Assembly: GCF_040581485.1 (NCBI RefSeq)
Contig: NC_090133.1
Span: 9,362,001-9,426,000, forward strand
Direction of reading: 5' to 3'
DNA: 64,000 nt
Origin: Linepithema humile
Taxonomy: Eukaryota > Arthropoda > Insecta > Hymenoptera > Formicidae
How positions within the stretch are numbered: the stretch's first letter is position 1; the number at the start of each line of letters is the position of its first letter. Both the position numbers and the translations under genes were made by a program. Below are positions 11,950 to 22,900 of the stretch, piece after piece. The notes under the pieces are model-generated. The model was not told where the DNA came from, ran no database searches, and was given only the letters and a program-made list of their open reading frames with translations.

Positions 11950-12066
11950 TAAACGCAACTTATTCTAACGTATCTTACTCTAACGCAACTTGATTTAACG
12001 CAATTTATTTTAACGCAACTTATTCTAACGCACTTATTCTAACGCAACTTATTCTAACGCAACTTA
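11950..12066 (-). repeat. 15-bp tandem repeat in the Gypsy 3' untranslated region
   Basis: About eight imperfect copies of AACGCAACTTATTCT abut the gag-pol stop codon, between the reading frame and the 3' LTR. They could be a transport or packaging element or simple slippage; there is no direct evidence for either. Confidence 0.8.
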
Positions 12067-12067
12067 T

Positions 12068-15000
12068 TTAGTGCTGGCTGTCCGTTTTTTGTTTAGGACC
12101 TCCTGCGTCGGGCATCTGTTTGGCCCAGGGTTTCATCCGCTCGCTTGACATAATCGTGTTCAGCGGTTTCATCTTTACATTAAAACCAGGTATATCTTTT
12201 ATTACATATCTGTTATTGCCCAGACTTTTGCCCACTATATACGGGCCGATAAATTTAGGTTTTAATTTAGCGTTTTCCCCGGGTTTAGCCCTTGTATTCC
12301 TAATTAATATTAAATCGCCTTCTTCATAAGTTGAAGGTTTCTTAAATCTGACATCGCGGTATTTTTTGTTATAGGCGCGAATCAATTCTGACGCCTCGTG
12401 CGCCGTAGCGCGTGCGGCGGTTCGCTCACGTTCCAGGTCCGTATCAACGTCGGCTAGGACCCGTGTGAGACGCGCGAACGGAAAGTCTGCGTGGCTGCGT
12501 TGCTCGTACCCGAGCAATAGCTTCGACGGGCTGGACTTCGTCATCGAATGGTAAGTATTATTTATAATATATTGTAATTTACTTAATGCGTCTTTCCACT
12601 GCGACGCGGAATCGATTAATTTAGTCAACGAGGACTTTAGGAAGCGATTCACTCGTTCTACCCTCCCGTTCGCCCAAGGCGCAGCCACGGCAACTTTGCG
12701 GTGTTTAATTCTGAATTTTTCCGTAAATTCCGTGAATTCCTTCGACGTGAACGCCGTTCCGCGGTCCGAAATTACTTGTGACGGATTACCAAATGTACAA
12801 AAGATATTTTTTAAATGATCAGTTACTTCACGCGTCGTGGTTGATTTCGTCGGGCACAACCACGTGAAGCGCGTGAACGCATCCACTACGACGAAGATGT
12901 GTTTAAAATGATCTTTCGTTTCTTCCAGCGGCCCGAAATGATCCACGTGGAGTACTTCCAGCGGGATCGACGACGAGGGGTAGAGAGATGTCTCCCCTTC
13001 AAAACGATTGACGGCATCGTTCGCCATCAGACAGGTAACACAATTTGCAATGTGCTCATTAATCTTTTTACGCATCGACGGAAACCAATAGTTTCGACTA
13101 ACTCCCTCGTATGTTTTAGTCAGGCCGCAATGAGCCATATCATCATGATGGGCCCTAATCAGACTCGTCTCCATTGAAGCAGGTACGACGAATCTACAAT
13201 TATTATTTTCTGTTTTCTTATATACTAGTCCGTTGAACAATATAAATTTATTACTGTCACTAACTGCTAAATTATCGCTAATTTCCTTAATTCTAGGATC
13301 AGTGAGCTGCCTCAATTCCAGCTCGCGTTCGATGGGGTGCTCGTTTACATAGCCGACGCAACGACTCAGGGCATCTACGTGTGCCATCTTCTTTCCCGGC
13401 CGATGGACCATCCGAAAATAATAATTCTGAAGGGTGAGTGTCCATCTCGCAATACGCGGGTTAAGATTAGCTTTGTTTACGGCATATACTAACGCGCTGC
13501 AATCAGTTACTATTGTGAATTGCAAACCGTATAAGTATAAATGAAATCTCTCGACTGCGCGTACAATGGCTAACATTTCTAATTCAAAACTGTGATAGCG
13601 TTGCTCTGCCTCATTGGTGGTCTTGCTAAAGTAAGCCACCGGGCACCAGGATCCGTGCTTCTGCCGCTGCAGAAGGATTGCACCGAGGCCTAAGCTGCTC
13701 GCATCAGTATGCAGCTCAGTTTCTGCGGCCGGATCAAACAACGCTAACACCGGAGCTGAGGTGAGTTCTTTCTTTAATAATTCGAACGCCTCAATACATT
13801 TGTCATCAAATCTAAACTCAGTGTCTTTTTTCAAAAGATCTTGTATCGGCCTAGCCTTAATCGCGAAGTCTTTAATAAATTTTCGAAAATAGCTGGCTAA
13901 TCCTAAAAACCGTTGCACCTCATGTGCGTTAATTGGTTTTTTATAGTTACGAACCGACTCTACGTGTCTCGGACTCAGTGTAATACCATTACTAGATATT
14001 ATGTATCCGAGAAATTCTATTTGTTTTTTAAGAAATTGACATTTTTTATAATTTAACTCAAAATTATACGACTTAAAAATGCTCAATACTTCTTTTAATA
14101 CCGTTAAATTTTCCTCTACAGTTGCCGTCGGGACCAGTATGTCGTCTATGTACACCAGCACTTTCCCGGCACGTATCAGCGGATTCAAGATTTGGATCAC
14201 TCGCTTCTGAAACTCGGCCGGCGCTTCCGAGTAGCCAAAGGGTAAGCGGGTGTACTCATACTGCCCGTCGGGCGTCGCAAAAGAAAAATACTGTGTTGAA
14301 TTTTCGTGAACTCGAATCTGGTGAAACCCGTCTTTAAGATCTAACAACGTGAAAACGGCTTTATTTGTCAATCGTGAAAGACAATCCTCAATAACCGGAA
14401 ACGGATATTTTTGTTTTATAATTCGACTATTAAGCGGTCTGAGGTCCACACACAATCTAATTTGTCCGTCTTTCTTCCTTACAGGTATCACGCGTGCGCA
14501 GTATGGCGAGATACTCGGCTGTATAATTCCTCGGCGCATCAGGTCGTCCGTGATCTCTCGGATCTTGATGCGTTCCGCATACGCGAATCGTCTCGGTGAG
14601 TATGCATATATTGACGCATCTCTCAGGTGCACTTGCACCTTGTAGTCGTCGTTAATCGGAGTGACATTTTCGCTCTCTATATTCAAAATCGTTTTTTTCA
14701 ACTTTCTTTTAACATCGGCGTCAAAATCAATCTCATTATTTTCAATTATTTGTTCCAGATTTTCCGGCGTGTTCTCGACAGCGTAAAGCGGCAACTGTTG
14801 CAACAAGTTAACTCTATAGTTAATTTGACTGTCCTCCGACTCGACAAGATCATATGATACAGAAATTTTATGTAAGCTAATAAAATCTCTTCCTAAAATT
14901 AAATCGCATTCAACTGATTCTCTAATTATATATAATTCTACCGCTAGTGCTAAATCATTTAATTGCTTAATTGTTAATTCGACCGGCACGACTCCGATTA

Positions 15001-16492
15001 TTTTTAATGGTACGCCACTAAAGTTATAAAACCGTTTCATGGTCGGTAATAACCTATGCGGTCTCGGCTTGACAAGATCTCGGTATACTTCTTCTCGAAT
15101 AAATGAAACAGGACTCCCTGAATCAACTAAAGCTCGTAAATTGCAATTAAAATTACAGATACTTGTAACAACCGCAAACGGCTTGCTGAGACTCCTACTG
15201 GCGCCCTCTACTTCCATGACCGCAGCGACGACGGATTCAGCATCGACTTCAGATGGGGCTGCCTCTGTAACAGCTGCTACTGTCCGCGCCGCCGACGGCT
15301 GGTTCGGCAACGACGACTTCCCGCCTGCTCGACCCTTCAGCGCGGGACAATCGAACTGGCGGTGGCCCTTCACTTTGCAGTAGAAGCAAACGACGTCGCT
15401 TCTGCACACCATATGTGAGTGGCCCTTTCTCCCACAATTCCGGCACACACCGTCTTTGTTTTTCACAGACGCACTCGGCACTGTCTTTTTTTCATTCTCG
15501 ACACTGCCCTCGGTTATTATTCTCATTCGCTCCAGAAAACTGTCCAAGGTTTCATTCGGCACTGAAAGCGCGATAGCCCTCATTGAGTTTTGCGTGATTC
15601 CACCGATTATTAGATGGATCGCGTCTTTTACCGGCAAGTCCATTTTATTAATAAGCGCGAGTTTAGCGATCGAATATTGATCGAAAGTTTCTTTTTGCGC
15701 GTTCCACTTCCGCGCTTCGACTCGTTGCATAGCTTTATAAAACGGCACTTTTCTATCGAAAATCTTTAATAGCTCAAGGCGCAGGCCCTGCCACGACTCG
15801 ATTTCCGGTCCCGACTGTATGTCGTACCACTGGCGCGCGAACTTGACTAATTTGCTCGACGCGGCAAGTAAGGTCACCCCGTCCGTTGCACTGTGTATTT
15901 GTGCTACTCTGTCCACTCGTCGCACCCACACCGACACACAATCGTCTTCGGACCCGCCGAACTCGGGAATTTGCGAGGCTAGCCAGGAAATTGCGTTTCC
16001 TGCTGGCAGCCCGCTCCCGATGCTCACCAATTGCATCGGTTGAGCTGTATTTAAGGACGACCCCGCGGAGTTCGTCCTATTTAAATTTTCATTATTGTTT
16101 ATCGGAGCCACTGGCTCCTCGGCTCGGCTCGCAGGCGCAGCGGGCCTCGCTGCCTGCAATTGTTGAACAATTTGTACCATAAATTGCTGTTGCTGGAGCT
16201 GCAGCATCGACGTCATCTCAGCGAAAACTTGTCGGAACACCCCAGCGGTCAACGGCTCCGCAACTGTTGACCGCGTGGCGGCCGACGGCACCGGTCCTTC
16301 TCCGAACGCACCGTGTGGCTCCGCCGGTGCATCCGTGCTCTTAGCCTTCTCCCAATGGGCCAAAATTGTTTTTATGAGGACCTCGCGGTCCTCCGACAGC
16401 GGAAGCTGGTTATGCTTCGCATAATTTTGGAGTTGCTCCAATGAGGCCTTCTCCAAATCGGCTTGCTCCATTTGCGATCTTGTCCTCGGCAT
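12068..16492 (-). CDS. Gypsy Gag-Pol polyprotein (1474 aa), intact
   Basis: One continuous minus-strand frame encodes the proteins for reverse transcription and integration. Domains in order, with approximate residues: an N-terminal SAP-like helical segment (~10-50); capsid-like Gag (~160-330); two CCHC knuckles, CRNCGRKGHSHMVC (~350) and CFYCKVKGHRQFDC (~369); aspartic protease core ALVDSGSPVSFI (~455); reverse transcriptase with YIDDILV (~780); RNase H starting near TDASSLGLGAIL (~926); an integrase HHCC finger (~1110-1158); and a catalytic core with D in VDHFGP (~1181), D in SDRGTAF (~1240) and E in NGRVE exactly 35 residues after the second D. No frameshift or stop is seen. Gag and Pol are fused in one frame, so no ribosomal frameshift is needed. 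Confidence 0.96.
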   Translation of the reverse strand: MPRTRSQMEQADLEKASLEQLQNYAKHNQLPLSEDREVLIKTILAHWEKAKSTDAPAEPHGAFGEGPVPSAATRSTVAEPLTAGVFRQVFAEMTSMLQLQQQQFMVQIVQQLQAARPAAPASRAEEPVAPINNNENLNRTNSAGSSLNTAQPMQLVSIGSGLPAGNAISWLASQIPEFGGSEDDCVSVWVRRVDRVAQIHSATDGVTLLAASSKLVKFARQWYDIQSGPEIESWQGLRLELLKIFDRKVPFYKAMQRVEARKWNAQKETFDQYSIAKLALINKMDLPVKDAIHLIIGGITQNSMRAIALSVPNETLDSFLERMRIITEGSVENEKKTVPSASVKNKDGVCRNCGRKGHSHMVCRSDVVCFYCKVKGHRQFDCPALKGRAGGKSSLPNQPSAARTVAAVTEAAPSEVDAESVVAAVMEVEGASRSLSKPFAVVTSICNFNCNLRALVDSGSPVSFIREEVYRDLVKPRPHRLLPTMKRFYNFSGVPLKIIGVVPVELTIKQLNDLALAVELYIIRESVECDLILGRDFISLHKISVSYDLVESEDSQINYRVNLLQQLPLYAVENTPENLEQIIENNEIDFDADVKRKLKKTILNIESENVTPINDDYKVQVHLRDASIYAYSPRRFAYAERIKIREITDDLMRRGIIQPSISPYCARVIPVRKKDGQIRLCVDLRPLNSRIIKQKYPFPVIEDCLSRLTNKAVFTLLDLKDGFHQIRVHENSTQYFSFATPDGQYEYTRLPFGYSEAPAEFQKRVIQILNPLIRAGKVLVYIDDILVPTATVEENLTVLKEVLSIFKSYNFELNYKKCQFLKKQIEFLGYIISSNGITLSPRHVESVRNYKKPINAHEVQRFLGLASYFRKFIKDFAIKARPIQDLLKKDTEFRFDDKCIEAFELLKKELTSAPVLALFDPAAETELHTDASSLGLGAILLQRQKHGSWCPVAYFSKTTNEAEQRYHSFELEMLAIVRAVERFHLYLYGLQFTIVTDCSALVYAVNKANLNPRIARWTLTLQNYYFRMVHRPGKKMAHVDALSRCVGYVNEHPIERELELRQLTDPRIKEISDNLAVSDSNKFILFNGLVYKKTENNNCRFVVPASMETSLIRAHHDDMAHCGLTKTYEGVSRNYWFPSMRKKINEHIANCVTCLMANDAVNRFEGETSLYPSSSIPLEVLHVDHFGPLEETKDHFKHIFVVVDAFTRFTWLCPTKSTTTREVTDHLKNIFCTFGNPSQVISDRGTAFTSKEFTEFTEKFRIKHRKVAVAAPWANGRVERVNRFLKSSLTKLIDSASQWKDALSKLQYIINNTYHSMTKSSPSKLLLGYEQRSHADFPFARLTRVLADVDTDLERERTAARATAHEASELIRAYNKKYRDVRFKKPSTYEEGDLILIRNTRAKPGENAKLKPKFIGPYIVGKSLGNNRYVIKDIPGFNVKMKPLNTIMSSERMKPWAKQMPDAGGPKQKTDSQH

Positions 16493-16535
16493 TCTCTTCT
16501 TTTACTCTCACTCGACTAAGTCTTTGATTTTTTTT

Positions 16536-16703
16536 CGGCACGACGCGGGTTCTTGAGCCCGTTTTTCTTCTCGACACGACACGACAATGTTTCTTTCTCG
16601 ACACGACGCGGGTTTTTGGAGCCCGTTCTCCGTTTCGACACGACACGACAACTTTTCTTTACCGACTTCACTTATCCGACACGACGCGGGTTTTTTGAGC
16701 CCG
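16536..16703 (-). repeat. Three repeated CGGG/CCCG hairpins in the Gypsy 5' leader
   Basis: Three copies of CGACGCGGGTT(N)nGAGCCCGT lie at 16536-16562, 16599-16626 and 16677-16703, between the 5' LTR and gag. In the sense RNA each can form a short stem closed by CGGG and CCCG with an A-rich loop. Repeated leader stem-loops are known in retroelements as dimerisation or packaging signals; that role here is inference. Confidence 0.6.
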
Positions 16704-16727
16704 TAATCCCACTTCTGAATTTAATAC

Positions 16728-17276
16728 TGAAAGTTCTCCGACTAGTTTTAATCGACAAGCGGCTCGACCCGGCTGGACAAGAATCCAGCTAGTCTTTTTA
16801 GCAATAATTTGTAACGGTCGGAGCACTGAGTTCTCTCGTTCAAAATGTCCGTTAGCCTTATTAATTTAAACCACGTGCTCCGATTGGCTACCGACAGCAA
16901 TAATAATGTAAACGCGGTGTATGAATAAATCACTTTTACCAGAAAGAAGAATGGCCTTTATTACTTTGCCTTAATACATTTTACACTGCATATCGCTCGA
17001 CTCGACTAGATCTATTCTCACGACAATTATCGACGACTCTAAACGCGACTGACTCTATCGCCGGTTCTTTACAGAGTGCTTTACCGGATTTCTCTTCGGA
17101 TAGTCCTGCTCCTGGGGAAGATTCCGGATCGTTCTCGATCCTTCGGCGGATCCGGTGGCGCGCGCATAGATCGATCCGTTAACTCTCGATCTATCGAGAG
17201 TCGATATCTTGCGACCCTGTGTATCGCCTAGTGCATATTTGCGCCTCCTATCGGTCGACCGTAGCTATAACTTACA
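16728..17276 (-). repeat. Gypsy 5' LTR (right copy)
   Basis: This 549-bp copy matches the left LTR over its whole length as read. It is the promoter-proximal LTR for the minus-strand element. Confidence 0.95.
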
Positions 17277-17280
17277 TAAT

Positions 17281-17682
17281 CGAGTGGCCAGACTCTATAT
17301 ATAGGGACTCTATATTGCACGAGAACGTCTGTCTCATCTTCTTCTATTAATTGTTGGCTCCGGGAGGCTTTCTCTCTCCTTATGGCCATATGGGTCTTGC
17401 GCAGTGCAGGGTGCGGGAAATTTAAATGGATAGGTTGACGTCTATCTCATGTCCGTCTTTATTTTTAATATTCCCACCGTACACGATAGTAAATGTGGAA
17501 GAAAAACAAATGTCCCTCTCTACTATTGCCATCCTTGAACCGCAAATTACATATTGGTTCTTACGAGAAAGACACATTTCAGTATGTTATATAAGGTTTG
17601 TTCTGTATTGCTGCACTGAATTCACACTGCACTGAACTAAAGGTTTGTTCTTTTTAGCTGAACTAGTTCAGAAAGTGTACAC
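17281..17682. other. Unassigned DNA between Gypsy and the hairpin MITE
   Basis: This stretch begins with the right half of the split dispersed block (to ~17322). A ~95-bp segment at 17335-17430 recurs at 46370-46460; both share GTTGGCTCCG, GAGTCTT-like and CGCAGT-like words and end in AAATTTAAATG. A 69-codon plus-strand frame (17426-17635) has no recognisable domain. Confidence 0.5.
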
Positions 17683-17685
17683 TGA

Positions 17686-17824
17686 TGCCCGATTCCACCA
17701 ACGTAGATTAACTTTAATCTCGGTTCAACTTACTCTGCACCTTTTTCTAATGCTTAGAACTAGAAAAAGATAAAGAGTAAGTTGAACCGAGATTAAAGTT
17801 AATCTACGTTGGTGGAATCGGGCA
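17686..17824. mobile_element. Perfect-arm hairpin MITE, Harbinger-like
   Basis: A 139-bp unit has a perfect ~51-bp inverted repeat starting TGCCCGATTCCACCAACG. A second inner inverted repeat (CTTTTTCTA / TAGAAAAAG) extends the stem. It is flanked by 3-bp TGA duplications (17683-17685 and 17825-17827). Three-bp duplications and a palindromic structure fit PIF/Harbinger MITEs. The perfect arms indicate youth. Confidence 0.75.
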
Positions 17825-18178
17825 TGAGGCGTTCATTTTAACGGAACTGACGTCAGATGTGGCTGTTCTTTTTCAAAGTGTAGCGATCCTCAGTTCAGTA
17901 GTTCTCTGCACTGCTTGCCCTAGGTCTTGAGGTAGTGCAACAGTTCAGTGCAGTGAGTCTGGCGCTGCACGCGAACGTGAACACACGCAATTATGTAGTG
18001 CTCGGAAAATTAATTGTGCAATAATTTACGTATTAAGCTATTAAAGTTGTTTTTAGTGTCTTGCAGATTTTTAGCATTTTTAGCTCGTCTTGAAAGGCCA
18101 GGCTCTATTGCAGGGAAACCTGCCGCTTTTCGGTGAGAAGGGGGGCTAACCTTCCTGATCCCTTTGCACGTGACCGAC

Positions 18179-19963
18179 ATGCCTCGTTCTCGATCCCGTT
18201 CCCGCCTTAAAGGTAACAAAGGAAATTCTAAAATACACGATGGGGTAAGCAATCCTAAGAAAACTACCTCTATTATTAGTGATTCTAGTGATTCCGACAT
18301 CGACATGAATACTAATAATGAATTAACCTCTAAGGAAAGTACTAATACGTACCTTGACATCACCAACGATCCAAAACGTATTTCCGATATAATCGGGGCT
18401 AATTCTTCCAACTTAAATCCTACACATGATCACGCCACTATTTCTGCACCATCTACGTCTGGGATCAAAAGATCTGCCAATAATGAACCTTATTCGGATT
18501 CTGAGATCAAAAAATCCATTAAAATTACCACATCCAATAATAACGCCAAAGACTCTTCTAGTCAAAAAAGCGAGACAATCAATGCTATCGATAACCTAAC
18601 AAAAAATAGATATGCACATACTAATCAAGGTCCATTTTATGTGTATATTCAATCCTCTTCTTCTCCTCCCTCACCTATTCATCCTCTCTACATAGGACGC
18701 ACCCTTACTAAATGGGGTAAGAACGATTTTACCGAGGTAAAGAAGTTGGGTTTTTCCAAAATCTCCGTCAAACTAAAGACCAAAGAAGCGGCTAATCTAT
18801 TAATTTCACAACAGCCCTTCAAAGATCGCAGTATGTCATGCTTTATCCCAAATTATAGAATCTTTCGTCAGGGAATAATCCGAAATATCCCTACGGACAT
18901 TGATTTAGAGGATCTAAAAACGGGAATTGACTGCCCAACTGAGATCACTGCCTTGAGAAGACTCAACAGAAGAGTCTCTATTGAAGACGAGTCTGGTGGT
19001 AAATCCACCCAATTTGTACCTGCTAGGACTATTGTAATATCCTTTTTAAACCAAATCCTTCCCAAATATATCTATATATTTGGTGTAAGATACGAGGTCA
19101 CTCCTTTTATACCAAAAACAACAATCTGTTATTCTTGTTATAGATTTGGCCACTCAGCCACTCAGTGTCGAGGCAAACCTCGCTGCGCTCATTGCGGAAG
19201 ATCAGATCATGACAACTCAACTTCTTGCCCTAACATTGCGTCCCCACCATTTTGCGCCAACTGCAGAGGAGAGCACTCTCCTATGGACCCCCTCTGCCCT
19301 GAATTTGCCATCCAGAAAAATGTTCAGCTACTTGCAGCGGATAGGAACATCCCTCTTAAGGAGGCTAGGGACTTACTCTCAGGTAAAAATCAGAATTTTA
19401 ACTTGAGGAACGACATTTTCAATTTCCCCCCTCTTGGTGGGAGTCCTTCCCCCGACTCACCACCTAGCTTTTCTCACTTCTCTTCACCTATCTTCAGATC
19501 TTCTCCTTATACTAATGACTCGCCAGTCAATTATAATAATGGTATTTCTTATGCGCAGGCGACGGATAGCTCTAACTCTTATAATAATAAAACCAACAAG
19601 AGTCCGTTCTCTAACATAAGGGGAGTTCCTACTCCTAAGGCCCCCAATCGTCCTAATCAGGACAGCCGAGGTTCTGGGCATGACTATTTGCTCGAGCCAA
19701 ACGGTCGATCTCTTTTTAGACCTCCAGACGGGTGTGCTATCCCTTCTGAACGACCTAATATCAATCACCCCCCCTCTCCTCCTTCTGACTCCCAAGAGAG
19801 TCAGCTAAATTTTATTCTGCAGCTGTTTACTCAGTTAATAGCTACGGTTTCTAATATAAACCCATCTTTATATAATATTCTCATTAACAGATCCTCTTTG
19901 TCCTATTCTTCCCGGGAAAAGGAACTTCCTTTCAATCCCTACAATAATTCTTATAATGGATAA
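18179..19963 (+). CDS. LINE ORF1: Gag-like nucleic-acid-binding protein
   Basis: This open frame of 594 residues from ATG at 18179 (MPRSRSRSRLKG) binds the element RNA in this family. It has a basic Arg/Ser N-terminus, an Asn/Ser-rich low-complexity stretch, and then a central folded region with FYVYIQSSSSPP and a following RRM-like segment. Three zinc knuckles come next at about residues 320-385 (CYSCYRFGHSATQC, CAHCGRSDHDNSTSC, CANCRGEHSPMDPLC). The tail is Pro/Ser/Asn-rich. The stop overlaps the ORF2 start by 8 bp (ATGGATAA), suggesting termination-reinitiation. No disruption is seen. Confidence 0.9.
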   Translation: MPRSRSRSRLKGNKGNSKIHDGVSNPKKTTSIISDSSDSDIDMNTNNELTSKESTNTYLDITNDPKRISDIIGANSSNLNPTHDHATISAPSTSGIKRSANNEPYSDSEIKKSIKITTSNNNAKDSSSQKSETINAIDNLTKNRYAHTNQGPFYVYIQSSSSPPSPIHPLYIGRTLTKWGKNDFTEVKKLGFSKISVKLKTKEAANLLISQQPFKDRSMSCFIPNYRIFRQGIIRNIPTDIDLEDLKTGIDCPTEITALRRLNRRVSIEDESGGKSTQFVPARTIVISFLNQILPKYIYIFGVRYEVTPFIPKTTICYSCYRFGHSATQCRGKPRCAHCGRSDHDNSTSCPNIASPPFCANCRGEHSPMDPLCPEFAIQKNVQLLAADRNIPLKEARDLLSGKNQNFNLRNDIFNFPPLGGSPSPDSPPSFSHFSSPIFRSSPYTNDSPVNYNNGISYAQATDSSNSYNNKTNKSPFSNIRGVPTPKAPNRPNQDSRGSGHDYLLEPNGRSLFRPPDGCAIPSERPNINHPPSPPSDSQESQLNFILQLFTQLIATVSNINPSLYNILINRSSLSYSSREKELPFNPYNNSYNG

Positions 19964-22900
19964 ATCTTCATACAATAATTTAAAAATTTTCCAATGGAAT
20001 GCCAGAGGACTAATTTCTAAAAAGGGAGAACTCCTTAAGATTATCAATAATTATGATGTTATTGCCATCTCTGAATCGTGGTTAAATCCAAAATTCCACT
20101 TTTATATTCCAGGTTTTATAATTTACAGAAGAGACTCTCTTTGCAATAAATCTAGTGGGCTATGTCTCATGATCCGCAACGACATCTAATCTATTATCGA
20201 AAATGAAATTATACATTATGAAGGAACCTTAGACACTCTTGGAGCTTCTTTTTCAACCGTACACGGTCAGTTACTCATAGTCTCTCTTTATAAGCATCCA
20301 GAAGTTCGTATAGGATATGATCAATGGAACTCGCTTTTCTCCTCATTTACGAACTTCAAAAATATAATAGTACTGGGCGACTTTAATGCTCATAACCTCT
20401 CTTGGGGTTGTGCTACTTCCTCTTTCACAGGTAGATCGCTTGAAGAAGCAGCATCAGATAATAATCTAGCAATTCTTAATAATGGTTCGGCAACCAGATT
20501 AACATCTTCACTTCAAAACAAAAGCGCTGTTGACCTTACATTTGTCAATCCTGATCTCATCCCCGTTTGCTCTTGGCAAGTTTTAAATGACTCCATGAAT
20601 AGCGATCACTTTCCTATTATTACTACCATCAATGCTATAATTCTCTACTCTAAAAGATTTTATCACAAAATCGACAATAATGCCACCGACTGGAAAATTT
20701 TTAAAGGATACTTTGCTCTCCGAGAAGACGAAATTTCAACTAGACTTCATCGTGAAGACTTTAATGTCTCTGAGCAAATTCACTATCTTTCAACTCAATT
20801 TTTCGAGGCAGTTAGTTCAGCCAATGGTAAACCTCTTTATTCCAACTCTCAAACAACCTATCGCTCAATAAAAGGTCCCCCACCAGCTCCCTGGTGGAAC
20901 CTTGATTGTAAGTTAGCTGCTATTGAAAGGAAGACAGCCCTAAAAAATTTCAGAAAGATTCCATCCTTATCTAATTACATTCTTCTAAAAAATAAAGAAG
21001 CTTTAGCTAAAAAAGTATTCCGTAAAGCTAAAAGCGAATCTTGGAGAAAATTCTGTAACGAAATTGAATTCAAAACAGCTTCTGGGAAGATCTGGAAAAT
21101 TATTAAATGCTTCAAAAATCGTAATCTCTCCGAGGTAAACTACCATCCAAATTCCTTTAAAAAAAACGAAGAACTCAAGGGTATTATTCATTCCCTTTGT
21201 CCCGACTCCTGTGCTTCTCCTACTCCTTTTGAAAACGTAGACTTTTCCTCAGGGGAGTGTATACTCTCTCGGTCAATTTCAGTGTCTGAGGTTTCGGATG
21301 TAATAGCCAGGGTTAACTTACACTCGTCCCCGGGTATTGATGGTATTAGTTATCGCATGATTTCCCATCTTCCTAGTTTCATGCATGAACACATCTGCAA
21401 GTTATTCAACCAAATTCTTTCTTCAGGATCTTTCCCTCAGGATTGGAGGAAAACCTTGGTTTTCCTAATCCCCAAAGCTACACCGGGTAAATATCGTCCG
21501 ATATCGTTAACCTCTTGTCTTCTTAAAGTCATGAAAAAAATCATTGCCTCAAGACTTCAATGGTGGTGTGAGCACAATAAAATAATTACTAAATCTCAAT
21601 TTGGATTTCGTAAAGGCAAGTCATGCTATGACAACTTAGCTCTTCTTTCAACAGAAATCTCTACTGGCCTCGCTCTAGCACAGTACACTCCATGCCTTTT
21701 CCTCGATATCAAAGGAGCGTTTGATAACCTTCTTCCCAACATCCTAATTCATATCTTAAGGAAACTAAAAATTCCTGAAAGGCTCTGCAAATTCATCTAT
21801 AATTTTACCTCCTTTCGTACTCTCTTTTTCAATCTGAATGGAGAACTGTCTCAACCATATCATACATATAAGGGCGTGTTTCAGGGCTCAGTGTTAAGCC
21901 CTCTTCTCTTCAATCTATACATTAATAACTTACATAAACATATATCTAATAACTGTCGCCTTCTTCAATTCGCAGATGACACGGCTATCTATATAAGAGG
22001 AAATAATATTGAGGAAAATCTCCTCAACCTATCTACATCCGCATCTAAAGTGGTAAGTTACCTTGAGGAAATTGGGTTGGAAATCTCCCCTTCCAAGTCA
22101 TCCTTGGTTATTTTTACCAGGAAAAGGATAGATCCCTTCTCCTGCTGTATTGATGTCAATGGAAGTTTTATTGACTGATAGAGCCAAATTCTTGGGCATT
22201 CTCTTGGATTATAGATTTACAGGACACTTACACGTTAACTATCTTTACTCTAAAGGTATCAAGCTGCTTAATATCCTTAAAATGCTAAGAGGTGTATGGT
22301 GGGGATCCCATCCCTCTGCTCTGCTAAATATCTACAAAATGGTCATACGTGCTTCCTTGGAATACGGTAATTTTGTCTTTTCCGGTGTTTCTTATAATCT
22401 ATTTCAAAAACTTGAACGCATTCAGTTCCAGGCCCTTAGACTAGCACTTGGCTACAGGTTAACCACTCCTACTAATATCATTCTTGCTGAGGCCTGTGTA
22501 TTACCTCCTTACACAAGATTCTTGCTTCTTACTCGAAGATACCTAATAAGGGCCTTCTCGCTGAAAAAACATCCGCTAATTACCAAATTGGAAAACCTTT
22601 CTGACATAACTTCTATTCACACCAGACATAACATTTCTAATTCTTTTCTTCTACTTAAGGCCTTCTATCTCTGTCGTACTTTTAAAAATCGTATTAAATC
22701 TGAACCCCTGGCTATTGCTCACTCAATATCCTTTGATGCTCTACTTTGGACACCTAACATCAGAATTACAGACAGATCCAACTTTGTTGAGAACTCTGAC
22801 TCTAATCAGATCTTTAGATTAATTTATAATGATATTATCAGTGGAAAACATGTCTTCTATACCGATGGATCCAAAAAATCCGACGGTCTTTATGTGGGGT

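Larger units (their letters stand above)
11237..17276 (-). mobile_element. Full-length Ty3/Gypsy LTR retrotransposon
   Basis: This 6040-bp element lies in minus orientation. It has two 549-bp LTRs (11237-11785 and 16728-17276) that I read as identical, with TG..CA ends, and a perfect 4-bp target duplication TAAT (11233-11236 and 17277-17280). A single open frame (16492-12068) encodes the whole Gag-Pol; there is no env. The insertion splits a dispersed repeat whose unsplit relative is seen at 61685-61737, which supports the boundaries. Matching LTRs and the intact frame imply a recent, possibly active copy. I could not identify the primer-binding site or a clear polypurine tract. Confidence 0.95.

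Noticed and set aside
12120..16182. Many plus-strand frames opposite Gypsy gag-pol
   Set aside because: They are antisense shadows of the 1474-codon frame.
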